DNA of 64,000 nt from Halpernia frigidisoli (GTDB taxonomy: Bacteria; Bacteroidota; Bacteroidia; Flavobacteriales; Weeksellaceae). Below, in pieces: positions 55,622-63,799 of this stretch. Below the pieces are notes generated by a model that was not told where the DNA came from, made no database searches, and was given only the letters and a program-made list of their open reading frames with translations. Position numbers and translations under genes: made by a program. Positions within the stretch are counted from its first letter, which is position 1. Every line of letters begins with the position of its first letter. The stretch covers positions 310,001 to 374,000 of the forward strand of contig NZ_FOQT01000001.1 in assembly GCF_900113805.1 (NCBI RefSeq), in the 5' to 3' direction.

Positions 55622-56707
55622 ATGGAAAATTTCGTGGTTTCTGCAAGAAAATACCGTCCGCAAGAGTTTGATACTGTTGTCGGACAATCCCACATTACAG
55701 ACACTCTCGACCACGCCATTGAAAATAATCAACTGGCACAAGCTCTACTTTTTTGTGGACCGCGAGGCGTTGGTAAAACCACTTGCGCAAGGATTTTAGC
55801 AAGAAAAATCAACGAAAAAGACGGTTCAACTTCTGAAGATAATTTCGCTTATAATATTTTTGAACTCGATGCCGCTTCTAATAATTCCGTTGATGATATT
55901 CGAAATTTAACGGATCAGGTTCGTTTTGCGCCGCAAGTAGGGAAGTATAAAATTTATATCATTGATGAGGTTCACATGTTGTCTTCAGCGGCTTTTAATG
56001 CCTTTTTGAAGACTTTGGAAGAACCGCCGGAACATGCCATATTTATTTTAGCAACAACGGAAAAGCACAAAATTATTCCAACAATTTTGTCGCGTTGCCA
56101 GATTTATGATTTTAAAAGAATTCAAATTGAAGATATTCAAAGTCATTTAAAAGGAATTGCCGAAAAAGAGAAAGTAAATTATGAAGAAGACGCTTTATTT
56201 TTAATTGCCCAAAAAGCCGATGGCGCTTTACGTGACGCACTTTCTATTTTTGATAGAATGGTGACTTTTTCTCAAAACAACATTACTTTAGAAAAAACTG
56301 CGGAAGTTTTAAATATTTTAGATTACGACCAGTATTTAAACATTGCAGATCTGGCAAAGGAAAATAAAATTCCGGAAGTACTTTCTGCTTTCAATGAAAT
56401 TGTCAAAAAAGGTTTTGATCCGCATATTTTTATCGCCGGTTTGGGAAGTCATTTCAGAGATTTAATGATGGCAAAAAATCCCATGACTTTAGCGTTGATC
56501 GAAGTTGGCGAGAAAAGTAAACAAAAATACAGCGAACAAAGTAAAAACTGGTCCGCGCAGGATGTAATTGATGCAGTTGAAATTTGCAATCACGCAGATA
56601 TCAATTATAAAAATTCTAAAAATCCCCGTTTGACTGTCGAAATTGCTTTAATGCAATTATCAAGTTTAAATCAAAATTCTTTAGATTCTAAAAAAAAAAA
56701 TTCTTAA
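55622..56707 (+). CDS. dnaX: DNA polymerase III gamma/tau subunit, zero-frame (gamma-like) product
   Basis: DnaX is the clamp-loader ATPase that loads the beta clamp. The 361-residue zero-frame product has the Walker A GPRGVGKTT at 46-54, Walker B IIDEVHMLS, the SRC sensor motif (TILSRCQIYDFKR) and the lid, enough for a complete gamma-type AAA+ module. The zinc-module cysteines of other DnaX proteins are absent; the segment NEKDGSTSEDNFAYN replaces them. After an A11 run (56690-56700) the frame ends within three codons at TAA 56705, while the tau C-terminus continues in the -1 frame. A TATTTTTG box lies only 4 bases before the ATG, hinting at a leaderless transcript. Confidence 0.9.
   Translation: MENFVVSARKYRPQEFDTVVGQSHITDTLDHAIENNQLAQALLFCGPRGVGKTTCARILARKINEKDGSTSEDNFAYNIFELDAASNNSVDDIRNLTDQVRFAPQVGKYKIYIIDEVHMLSSAAFNAFLKTLEEPPEHAIFILATTEKHKIIPTILSRCQIYDFKRIQIEDIQSHLKGIAEKEKVNYEEDALFLIAQKADGALRDALSIFDRMVTFSQNNITLEKTAEVLNILDYDQYLNIADLAKENKIPEVLSAFNEIVKKGFDPHIFIAGLGSHFRDLMMAKNPMTLALIEVGEKSKQKYSEQSKNWSAQDVIDAVEICNHADINYKNSKNPRLTVEIALMQLSSLNQNSLDSKKKNS
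56690..56700 (+). other. A11 slippage-type run in dnaX
   Basis: Eleven consecutive A at the end of the AAA+ module. In frame zero they are read AAA AAA AAA AAT TCT TAA. A -1 shift, or one extra A in the mRNA, moves reading to the frame open to 57336 and yields about 571 residues. dnaX is a known site of programmed frameshifting or transcriptional slippage in other bacteria. A fixed mutation or base-call error is the alternative. Confidence 0.65.
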
Positions 56708-57336
56708 TTCTAGCGCCGTTTCTTAGTGAAAAGTTAGATTTAAAAGTAGTTTCAGAGGTTTCAGGTAAAGTTTTGGAGAAAGAAATTTCACCAATTTTAA
56801 TTGTAAAAGAATCAGAAGCTGAATTAGAATTACCGGAAAAAAATTTAATTCAAACTGCAGAAAAACCTTTAATCCAAAAAAAGGAAAAATCGAAATTCAG
56901 CATTTCGGATGCATTAAAGGTTGAAGAAAAAAAGGAAGTAATTACCGAAGTTTTATCAACAAAAGATTTACCGCAAAATCACTTTTCAGAAACTGATCTA
57001 CAAAAAGAATGGCATTTATTTTTAGATGAAATGAAAGCCAGTAATACAATGGTTTTCAACGCCATAAATGGTTTTAAACTAACCAAAATTAACGAACATG
57101 ATATTGAAATTTGCTGTCCTTCAGATTCCGCAAAAGCTGAATTTAATAATGTGAGTGGAAAATTTTTAAACCATTTTAAACATCAGGTGAATAATTACCA
57201 TATCAACTTAAATTTTAAAATTGATATTAAGCTAAAAAAAGAAATACTCACAAAACGCAAAATTTTTGATAAATTTGCCGAGATAAATCCAGTTTTAAAT
57301 GATCTTAATGATCTTATGAAATTTGATTTTTCTTAA
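56701..57336 (+). CDS. dnaX: DnaX tau C-terminal region, reached only by frameshift
   Basis: From 56701 the -1 frame reads FLILAPFLSEKLDLK and continues open for about 211 residues. It contains a charged linker (KEISPILIVKESEAELELPEKN, many KKE stretches) and a folded end (EWHLFLDEMKASNTMVFNAINGFKLTKINEHDIEICCPSDSAKAEF) like tau C-termini that bind polymerase core and helicase. It has no convincing start of its own near 56701; the ATG at 56773 is weakly placed. It is thus best read as a tau extension made by slippage at the A11 run. Confidence 0.75.
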   Translation, partial: FLILAPFLSEKLDLKVVSEVSGKVLEKEISPILIVKESEAELELPEKNLIQTAEKPLIQKKEKSKFSISDALKVEEKKEVITEVLSTKDLPQNHFSETDLQKEWHLFLDEMKASNTMVFNAINGFKLTKINEHDIEICCPSDSAKAEFNNVSGKFLNHFKHQVNNYHINLNFKIDIKLKKEILTKRKIFDKFAEINPVLNDLNDLMKFDFS

Positions 57337-57371
57337 TTAATGATAAAAAAATTGGCAAAGCCAAAACTTAG

Positions 57372-58451
57372 ATGGAATTAAAAGAACTGAAAAATGAATG
57401 GGTAAATGAATTCCCAACACCGCTAATTATTGCCGGACCTTGTAGTGCAGAAAGTGAATCTCAAATGCTTCAAACGGCGAAAGAAATCAAAGAATCAAAT
57501 GCAGATATTCCAATTTTCCGTGCAGGAATCTGGAAACCTCGTACAAAACCAAACGGTTTTGAAGGCGTTGGTGTAATTGGTTTAAACTGGCTAAAAAAAG
57601 TAAAAGAAGAATACGGTTTTAAAACTGCGACTGAAGTTGCGAACGCAAATCACGTTTTTGCCGCTTTAGAAGCAGATGTTGATGTTTTGTGGATCGGTGC
57701 ACGTTCAACAGTGAATCCATTTACAGTTCAGGAAATCGCAGTTGCTTTAAGAGGAACTAAAAAACCAGTTTTTGTTAAAAATCCGGTAAATCCAGATTTG
57801 GCTTTATGGATCGGCGCCATGGAGAGACTTTTAGGTCAAGGTGTGGAAAATTTAGGCGCTATTCACCGTGGTTTTTCAACTTATCAGAAAACAAAATATA
57901 GAAATATTCCAAACTGGCAAATCGCTCTAGATTTCCGTCATCAGTTTCCAAATATCCCGATGATTGTTGATCCGTCTCATATTTGCGGAAATAGAACTGG
58001 TTTAGCGGCGATTACACAAGAAGCGTTAAACGTCGGTTATACAGGTGCGATGATTGAATCTCATTTTTCACCGAATGATGCCTGGAGCGATGCTTCACAG
58101 CAAATTACGCCTGCTGTTTTAGCGGATTTAATTTCAAATCTAAAAATTAGAAATTCTGATATTTCTAAAATGGATGATGAAATGACGCGTCACAGAACTT
58201 TGATCAGTGATATTGATTTTCAGTTAATTGATATTTTAAACCAAAGAATGAAAGTTTCTGAGAAGATCGGGACTTTAAAAAAGGAAAATAATATAGCAAT
58301 TTTTCAACCGGACAGATGGAAAATTATTACCGAATATGCTTCTCAAAAAGCGGAAGAAACTGGTATGAGCAGTGAATTTATCGAGAAAGTTTTTAAAGCA
58401 ATTCACGAAGAATCTATCGAAGTTCAGAATAGCATTATGATTAATAAATAA
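57372..58451 (+). CDS. Bifunctional DAHP synthase/chorismate mutase (type II mutase at C-terminus)
   Basis: The enzyme condenses phosphoenolpyruvate and erythrose-4-phosphate to DAHP and also converts chorismate to prephenate, joining the first and a late step of aromatic amino-acid synthesis. The N-terminal 265 residues are a DAHP synthase (IIAGPCSAES, RAGIWKPRTKP, WIGARSTVNPF, VDPSHICGNR). The C-terminal 95 residues are an AroQ-type mutase (RTLISDIDFQLIDILNQRMKVSEKIGTLK). The fusion is usual in Bacteroidetes and allows mutase-domain feedback control. The gene lies 35 bases after dnaX and 4 bases before a Fic gene. Confidence 0.94.
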   Translation: MELKELKNEWVNEFPTPLIIAGPCSAESESQMLQTAKEIKESNADIPIFRAGIWKPRTKPNGFEGVGVIGLNWLKKVKEEYGFKTATEVANANHVFAALEADVDVLWIGARSTVNPFTVQEIAVALRGTKKPVFVKNPVNPDLALWIGAMERLLGQGVENLGAIHRGFSTYQKTKYRNIPNWQIALDFRHQFPNIPMIVDPSHICGNRTGLAAITQEALNVGYTGAMIESHFSPNDAWSDASQQITPAVLADLISNLKIRNSDISKMDDEMTRHRTLISDIDFQLIDILNQRMKVSEKIGTLKKENNIAIFQPDRWKIITEYASQKAEETGMSSEFIEKVFKAIHEESIEVQNSIMINK

Positions 58452-58455
58452 ATTA

Positions 58456-59235
58456 ATGAAGTTCAAAATTCTCAATTCTGCAAATTTAGAAGAATTCAAA
58501 AATTCTGTAAATTTTGACTTAATGGAAAGAATTGAGAAGTTTGAGCAAAGAGAAATTTCTTTTGATTATTTTAAAACAAATCACGCCATTTCATCCGTGT
58601 TTTCGTCAAAAATCGAAGGTGAAGAAATAGAGTTGGACAGTTTTTTTAAGCATAAATTTCTCAACATTGATTTTCTTCCAGATTATACAAAACGTGCAGA
58701 TGATTTATTTGATGCTTATGAATGGATGCAAAATAACGTCTTGAATTATAAAAATTTCCTAAAAAGCCATAAAATTTTAAGCAAAAACCTATTGCCAATT
58801 TCACAGCAGGGAAAAATTCGGCAAAACCAGATGTTCATTATAAATAATAATGGACAAATAGAATATGTTGCGACAGATAAATCATTGGTGCAAAGCGAAA
58901 TAGAAAAGTTTTTTGATGATGTTAAAATTCTATTGTCGCAAGCTTTAGATATCAAAGAAATTTTTTATTTTTCTTCTCAAATTCATTTGATTTTTGTCAA
59001 AATTCATCCTTTTAATGATGGAAATGGAAGAAGTGGAAGACTGCTAGAAAAATGGTTTTTAAAAGAATTTTTAGGTAGAAAAGCCTTTTCAATTGCATTA
59101 GAAAGAAATTATTATCAAAATTTGGATCCTTATTATTTTAATTTAAAAAAAATCGGTTTAGAATATACCGAACTTGATTATTCCAAATCTTTGGATTTTT
59201 TATTAATGACCGTAAATAGTTTACAAAATGACTAA
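58456..59235 (+). CDS. Fic-domain protein (probable AMP-transferase, autoinhibited class II)
   Basis: The 259-residue product has the Fic core HPFNDGNGRSGR (His184 to Arg195), which transfers AMP from ATP to a target hydroxyl. Upstream, Ser50-x3-Glu54-Gly55 in SSKIEGEE matches the inhibitory helix motif (S/T)xxxE(G/N), so the enzyme is probably self-inhibited. Its stop overlaps the rsgA start by 8 bases, and it begins 4 bases after the DAHP synthase gene, so all three are likely co-expressed. Targets unknown. Confidence 0.9.
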   Translation: MKFKILNSANLEEFKNSVNFDLMERIEKFEQREISFDYFKTNHAISSVFSSKIEGEEIELDSFFKHKFLNIDFLPDYTKRADDLFDAYEWMQNNVLNYKNFLKSHKILSKNLLPISQQGKIRQNQMFIINNNGQIEYVATDKSLVQSEIEKFFDDVKILLSQALDIKEIFYFSSQIHLIFVKIHPFNDGNGRSGRLLEKWFLKEFLGRKAFSIALERNYYQNLDPYYFNLKKIGLEYTELDYSKSLDFLLMTVNSLQND

Positions 59236-60160
59236 AAAAGGTCTTATCATTAAATCTACCGGAAGTTGGTATCAGGTAAAAGAAGAAAATACTGAAAATA
59301 TTTTTGAAGCCAGAATTCGTGGGAAGTTTAAACTAATAAAAACCCGCTTAACGAATCCTTTGGCAGTCGGTGATAATGTAGAATTTCAACTTGAAATTGA
59401 TGATGTCGCGTGGATCACAAAAATTGAATCTCGCAGAAATTATTTAATTAGAAAAGCCGTAAATCTTTCCAGAGAATCTCATATTATTGCGTCAAATGTT
59501 GATGTCGCCTGTTTTATTTTTACTTTAAAACAACCTGAAACTTCTTTTGGATTTCTCGATCGATTTTTGGCTTGTTGTGAAGCTTACAATATTTTACCTT
59601 TAATTTTATTTAGTAAAGTTGACCTTTTATCGGAACCGGAAATTGATTTTGTCGAACAGATAAAAACGATGTATCAAAAAATTGGGTACGAAGGTTTGTT
59701 GATTTCTTCAGTTTCAGAGTTAAATTTAGAACAATTAAAAGAAAAAATTAAAGATAGAGTTTCTGTTTTTTTCGGTCATTCCGGAAGTGGGAAGTCAACT
59801 TTAGTTAATGCTTTACAACCAGGATTAGATCTAAGAACTGGATTAATTTCTGAAATTCATCAAAAAGGAAAACACACCACAACATTTGCCCAAATGCATT
59901 TCTGGAAATTTGGCGGAAGTGTTATTGACACGCCCGGCGTTCGCGAGTTTGCAATGATTGACGTTGAAAAAGAAGATATTCAACATTTTTTTCCCGAGAT
60001 TTTTAAACTTGGAAGATCTTGCAAATACCACAATTGTATGCATATTAATGAACCTAAATGTGCCGTTTTAGAAGGTTTAGAAAATGATATGATTCAGCAT
60101 TCTCGCTACATGAATTATTTAAAATTAATGGAAGAGGCGGAAGAATTGCAAAAAAATTAA
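59228..60160 (+). CDS. rsgA: Small-ribosomal-subunit biogenesis GTPase RsgA
   Basis: RsgA is a circularly permuted GTPase that checks 30S subunit maturation. The 310-residue product has an N-terminal OB fold, then G4 SKVD at 129-132, G1 GHSGSGKST at 183-191, G3 DTPG at 234-237 in permuted order, and a zinc site of Cys265, Cys270, His272 and Cys278 (CKYHNCMHINEPKC). The start overlaps the Fic gene by 8 bases, implying translational coupling. Confidence 0.96.
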   Translation: MTKKGLIIKSTGSWYQVKEENTENIFEARIRGKFKLIKTRLTNPLAVGDNVEFQLEIDDVAWITKIESRRNYLIRKAVNLSRESHIIASNVDVACFIFTLKQPETSFGFLDRFLACCEAYNILPLILFSKVDLLSEPEIDFVEQIKTMYQKIGYEGLLISSVSELNLEQLKEKIKDRVSVFFGHSGSGKSTLVNALQPGLDLRTGLISEIHQKGKHTTTFAQMHFWKFGGSVIDTPGVREFAMIDVEKEDIQHFFPEIFKLGRSCKYHNCMHINEPKCAVLEGLENDMIQHSRYMNYLKLMEEAEELQKN

Positions 60161-60175
60161 GTGTATATAAAATAA

Positions 60176-60197
60176 AACCCCAACCGAAGCTGGGGTA
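60176..60197 (+). terminator. Hairpin after rsgA, with a conserved-looking tail
   Basis: ACCCCA (60177-60182) pairs with TGGGGT (60191-60196). It is followed by AAAAACTAATAACC rather than T, so it is not a classic terminator. A short ATG frame (60211-60297, 28 residues, MKTQLNMRIEV...) follows. Confidence 0.4.
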
Positions 60198-60308
60198 AAA
60201 ACTAATAACCATGAAAACTCAATTAAACATGAGAATCGAGGTGAATGTTTCAAATGTTGTGCCAAGTTTTACTTTTAAACAAAGGTTTTTAATCTAACTT
60301 AAATTCAT

Positions 60309-60316
60309 TACTTTTG
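60309..60316 (+). promoter_or_regulatory. -7 box of ndk
   Basis: TACTTTTG matches TAnnTTTG and lies 21 bases before the ndk ATG at 60338. It argues against the upstream start at 60314, which would lie inside the box. Confidence 0.5.
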
Positions 60317-60337
60317 CGCCAAATTAAAACAGATATA

Positions 60338-60757
60338 ATGTCAGGAAAAATCACATTCACTATGATCAAGCCAGATGCAGTTGCAGACGGCCACATTGGT
60401 GCAATTTTAGGGAAAATAGCGGAAGCTGGTTTCAAAATCAAAGCTTTAAAATTAACTCAACTTACAGTTGCAGATGCTCAAAAATTTTATGAAGTTCATG
60501 CCGAAAGACCTTTCTACGGAGAATTAGTAGATTTTATGTCTTCCGGACCAATCGTTGCGGCGGTTTTAGAAGGAGAAAATGCAGTTGAAAGTTTTAGAAC
60601 TTTAATTGGAGCAACAAATCCTGCAGATGCAGCAGAAGGAACTATCAGAAAAATGTTTGCAAGATCTATTGGTGAAAATGCAGTTCATGGTTCAGATTCT
60701 GATGAGAATGCTCAAATTGAAGCGGAATTTCATTTCGCTGGAAAAGAAATCTTTTAG
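60338..60757 (+). CDS. ndk: Nucleoside diphosphate kinase
   Basis: Ndk transfers the gamma-phosphate between nucleoside di- and triphosphates through a phosphohistidine. The 139-residue product has [10 protein letters not shown] at the N-terminus, the catalytic His in NAVHGSDS, and [16 protein letters not shown] before it. ATG 60338 ([14 protein letters not shown]) is the family start, and the -7 box at 60309 supports it. Single-gene unit with a terminator. Confidence 0.96.
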   Translation: MSGKITFTMIKPDAVADGHIGAILGKIAEAGFKIKALKLTQLTVADAQKFYEVHAERPFYGELVDFMSSGPIVAAVLEGENAVESFRTLIGATNPADAAEGTIRKMFARSIGENAVHGSDSDENAQIEAEFHFAGKEIF

Positions 60758-60807
60758 ATAAAGAATCTAAAATCAAGAACAATGTTTTTGATTATTAAAG
60801 TAAAATT

Positions 60808-60838
60808 AAACCGCGAATTTTCGTGGTTTTTTTTATTT
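60808..60838 (+). terminator. Intrinsic terminator after ndk
   Basis: AAACCGCGAA pairs with TTCGTGGTTT and is followed by a long T run. Confidence 0.85.
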
Positions 60839-60936
60839 TTAAATTTGACTTTTCATGAATGAAATGTTTTTAGTAAAATTTCCTACTTCTTATTTAAATA
60901 TCGTAATTTCATAGTCTAAATCTTATTTCAAAAATT

Positions 60937-62559
60937 ATGCTGAGTACAATTACTGAAAATCACTTGTTTGAAATTTTTTCATCTGTAAATTCTAAAGAAA
61001 TTCCACAAATTAATCAGGAAGAATATCTTGTCGATGGGAAATTTAAACATTGGAATGGCCCTTTTAAAGAAGTAAATGCAGCAATCTGCAAACCAACAAC
61101 TGATGTAAAATTAGAGCGAATTTCTATTGGTAAGATCCCAAAGACGGGTTTGCCAGAAGCATTGGAATGTTTAGAAAGTTCCGAAAACGCTTATGATAAT
61201 GGTTTTGGCGAATGGCCAATGTTTTCCGTGGAGCAAAGAATTTTTCATGTCGAAAAATTTGTTGGCGAAATGATCAATTTACGATCCGAAGTGGTGAATT
61301 TATTGATGTGGGAAATCGGGAAATCTGAAAAAGATTCTGAAAAAGAATTCGACAGAACCATCAAATACATTTATGACACCATTGAATCTTTAAAAAAATT
61401 AGAAAGAAAATCTGCTTCTTTTACTATCGAAGAAGGCGTAATTGGACAAGTTCGACGTTCGCCTTTGGGCGTTACTTTGTGCATTGGTCCGTATAATTAT
61501 CCATTAAATGAAACTTATACTTTGCTGATTCCGGCGTTGATAATGGGAAATGTGATTTTATTTAAACCGCCAAAACATGGTTGTTTATTGCATTTCTCAC
61601 TTTCAAAAGCCATTCAAAAAAGTTTTCCGAAAGGTGTCATCAATTATTTATATGGAAAAGGAAATGAGATCATTGAACCTTTAATGAATACGGGGAAAAT
61701 TAATGTTTTGACTTTAATTGGTTCCAGTAAAGTAGCGTCAGATATTAAAAAAGCACATCCAAAAGTGAATCGTTTGCGTGCAATTTTAGGTTTAGATGCT
61801 AAAAATCCGGCGATTGTTTTAGAAAATGCCAATCTTGAAAACGCTGTTGAAGAATGTATTTTAGGAAGTTTATCTTTTAATGGTCAACGTTGCACAGCAT
61901 TGAAAATTTTGTTTGTTCATGAAAATATTAAAGATGAATTTTTAAAGAAATTTTGTGAAAAAGTAGATGCGCTAAAATTTGGAATGCCGTGGGATGAAAA
62001 AGTGCAAATTACGCCATTGCCAGAAGAAGATAAATTTAAATATTTGAATGATTGTATTTCTGATGCAGAAGCAAAAGGTGGCAAAATTATGAATGAAAAT
62101 GGCGCAATCCAAAATGGAAGTTTGTTTTTTCCAGCCGTAGTTTATCCGGTAAAAGATGGAATGAAATTATACCGCGAAGAGCAATTTGGTCCGATAGTTC
62201 CGATCGTTTCATTTACAGATATGCAGGAACCGATTGATTATATGATTTCTTCAAATTATGGACAACAGGTGAGTATTTTTGGAACGGACACCAAACAAAT
62301 CTCGCATTTACTTGATGGTTTGGTGAACCAAGTTTCCCGCGTAAATATCAATGTTCAATGCCAAAGAGGTCCCGACACTTTTCCGTTTACGGGTAGAAAA
62401 GATTCTGCTGAGGGAACACTGTCAGTTTATGATGCACTTCGCTCTTTTTCCATCAGAACGGTGGTTGCAACCAAAGAAACCATGGAAAATAAAGCAATTA
62501 TCAATAAAATTGTAAGCGAAGACGAATCAAGTTTTCTTTCGACTAAATTTATTTTTTAA
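60937..62559 (+). CDS. Aldehyde dehydrogenase-family protein, NADP-dependent glyceraldehyde-3-phosphate dehydrogenase (GapN)-like
   Basis: GapN oxidises glyceraldehyde-3-phosphate directly to 3-phosphoglycerate, producing NADPH. The 540-residue protein has the ALDH nucleotide region (GPYNYPLNETYTLLIPALIMGNVILFKPPK) and the catalytic Cys319 in FNGQRCTALK. The general-base Glu normally in an ELGGK motif is not visible: residues 282-290 read AILGLDAKN, with two extra residues and Ile where Glu is expected. Cys and cofactor sites favour a working ALDH with an altered deacylation step, or a different Glu. Long and lone gene. Confidence 0.8.
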   Translation: MLSTITENHLFEIFSSVNSKEIPQINQEEYLVDGKFKHWNGPFKEVNAAICKPTTDVKLERISIGKIPKTGLPEALECLESSENAYDNGFGEWPMFSVEQRIFHVEKFVGEMINLRSEVVNLLMWEIGKSEKDSEKEFDRTIKYIYDTIESLKKLERKSASFTIEEGVIGQVRRSPLGVTLCIGPYNYPLNETYTLLIPALIMGNVILFKPPKHGCLLHFSLSKAIQKSFPKGVINYLYGKGNEIIEPLMNTGKINVLTLIGSSKVASDIKKAHPKVNRLRAILGLDAKNPAIVLENANLENAVEECILGSLSFNGQRCTALKILFVHENIKDEFLKKFCEKVDALKFGMPWDEKVQITPLPEEDKFKYLNDCISDAEAKGGKIMNENGAIQNGSLFFPAVVYPVKDGMKLYREEQFGPIVPIVSFTDMQEPIDYMISSNYGQQVSIFGTDTKQISHLLDGLVNQVSRVNINVQCQRGPDTFPFTGRKDSAEGTLSVYDALRSFSIRTVVATKETMENKAIINKIVSEDESSFLSTKFIF

Positions 62560-62568
62560 TTTTTTTTA

Positions 62569-62695
62569 AACCACAAAAGGAACAAAAGTTTTAAGCCTTG
62601 TTTTAATTCTCAGTAAAGATAAAATTAGTCTTATCAACTTATTTTATCTTTTTAAGATTAATTTTTATTTTGTCTTTTGTTCCTTTTGTGGTTTA
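62569..62695. repeat. Long inverted repeat between the ALDH and rpe genes
   Basis: AAACCACAAAAGGAACAAAA at the left is repeated in reverse complement at 62671-62693, with about 80 AT-rich bases between. Inner sequences (AAGATAAAATTAGTCTT and AAGATTAATTTTTATTTT) are partly complementary too. It lies between the convergent ALDH and rpe stops and overlaps the rpe stop. Confidence 0.65.
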
Positions 62696-63343
62696 TATTT
62701 TCAAAAGTTCGATCATTTTTGCTGGATCTTCTGCAGAAAAAACCGCATTTCCAGCAACTAAAACATCTGCGCCGGCTTCGAAAAGTTTTGAAGCATTTTC
62801 AAGATTTACGCCGCCGTCAATTTCTATCAGGGCTCTGGAATTATTACTTAAAATCAGATCTTTGGTTTCTGCAATTTTTTTATAAGTGTTTTTAAGGAAT
62901 TTTTGTCCACCAAAACCTGGATTTACGCTCATTAATAAAACCAGATCAACGTCTTCAATAATATCTTCCAACATTAAAACTGGGGTCGATGGATTTAAAA
63001 CAACACCTGCTTTTGCGCCCAAACTTTGAATTAAATTAATGGTTCTGTTTAAATGAACGCAGGCTTCATAATGCACAGAAACTAGATCTGCACCAAGATT
63101 TATAAATTCTTCCACGTATTTTTCTGGTTCGAGAATCATTAAATGAACATCAACAAATTTAGTAGAATGTTGCTGTACGGTTTTCATCACAGGAAAGCCG
63201 AAAGAAATATTTGGGACAAATCTGCCGTCCATCACATCGACGTGAAGCCAGTCTGCCTGGGAATCATTGAGCATATTGATGTCGCGTTCCAGATTACCAA
63301 AATCTGCGGAAAGTAGGGATGGTGAGATTAGTTTTGTTTTCAT
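62693..63343 (-). CDS. rpe: Ribulose-phosphate 3-epimerase
   Basis: Rpe interconverts ribulose-5-phosphate and xylulose-5-phosphate in the pentose phosphate pathway. The 216-residue TIM barrel has ISPSLLSADF, HVDVMDGRFVPNISFG, VDVHLMI, MSVNPGFGGQKF and IEIDGGVN, all canonical metal and phosphate sites. The first 48 bases of its 5' region recur exactly 400 bases upstream at 63698-63745, flanking a small membrane-protein gene, so its original promoter has been displaced. Confidence 0.96.
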   Translation of the reverse strand: MKTKLISPSLLSADFGNLERDINMLNDSQADWLHVDVMDGRFVPNISFGFPVMKTVQQHSTKFVDVHLMILEPEKYVEEFINLGADLVSVHYEACVHLNRTINLIQSLGAKAGVVLNPSTPVLMLEDIIEDVDLVLLMSVNPGFGGQKFLKNTYKKIAETKDLILSNNSRALIEIDGGVNLENASKLFEAGADVLVAGNAVFSAEDPAKMIELLKI

Positions 63344-63745
63344 AAGTTTAAAATTTATCCAATTGAGAAACTGTTGTTGTGTGTAAAATAATAATAGATT
63401 AAAAACCCTATTATTAGTATTGCTTCTATAATCGACAACCTTTTCGTACTAAAATTTATAAGTGCTTTTCGGTCAAGATATATAATTGCCGATATAATTA
63501 AAAAAAATATTATTTCAATCATTAAACCTAAACTCGCAGCGCCGCCTAAATCTGTAAATAATATTTGGTAACACATTACAATTAAACTTAGCAAAAATAA
63601 AATGCTTCCAACAATTGAAACAAAAGTTGGTCTTTTATATAAATCTTTTATTGTTTCTTGAAAACTCATTTCTTTCAATATTCACTTTTTTGATTATCAA
63701 AATCTGCGGAAAGTAGGGAAGGTGAGATTAGTTTTGTTTTCATAA
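63298..63745. repeat. 48-bp direct repeat of the rpe 5' end at exact 400-bp spacing
   Basis: 63298-63345 and 63698-63745 are identical except for one base (T at 63320, A at 63720). The left copy is the start of rpe. The right copy is an orphan fragment of the same 14 codons plus ATG. Between them lies one small gene. Confidence 0.85.
63355..63669 (-). CDS. Small three-helix membrane protein inserted upstream of rpe
   Basis: I do not recognise a family. The 104-residue product (ATG 63669) starts MSFQETIKDLYKRPTFVSIVG and has three hydrophobic segments, about residues 17-36, 46-65 and 80-97, separated by short charged loops. It lies entirely within a 400-base segment bounded by a 48-base duplication of the rpe start, so it was probably acquired as cargo. 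It now ends 11 bases upstream of rpe and could drive its expression. Confidence 0.65.
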   Translation of the reverse strand: MSFQETIKDLYKRPTFVSIVGSILFLLSLIVMCYQILFTDLGGAASLGLMIEIIFFLIISAIIYLDRKALINFSTKRLSIIEAILIIGFLIYYYFTHNNSFSIG

Positions 63746-63799
63746 AATTAAAAACTTAAGAAATAATATATTGATGATTTTAAAATATTTAATCGACTT

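Noticed and set aside
63344-63697. Insertion sequence
   Set aside because: No transposase and no terminal inverted repeats; the 48-bp repeats are direct and derive from rpe itself.
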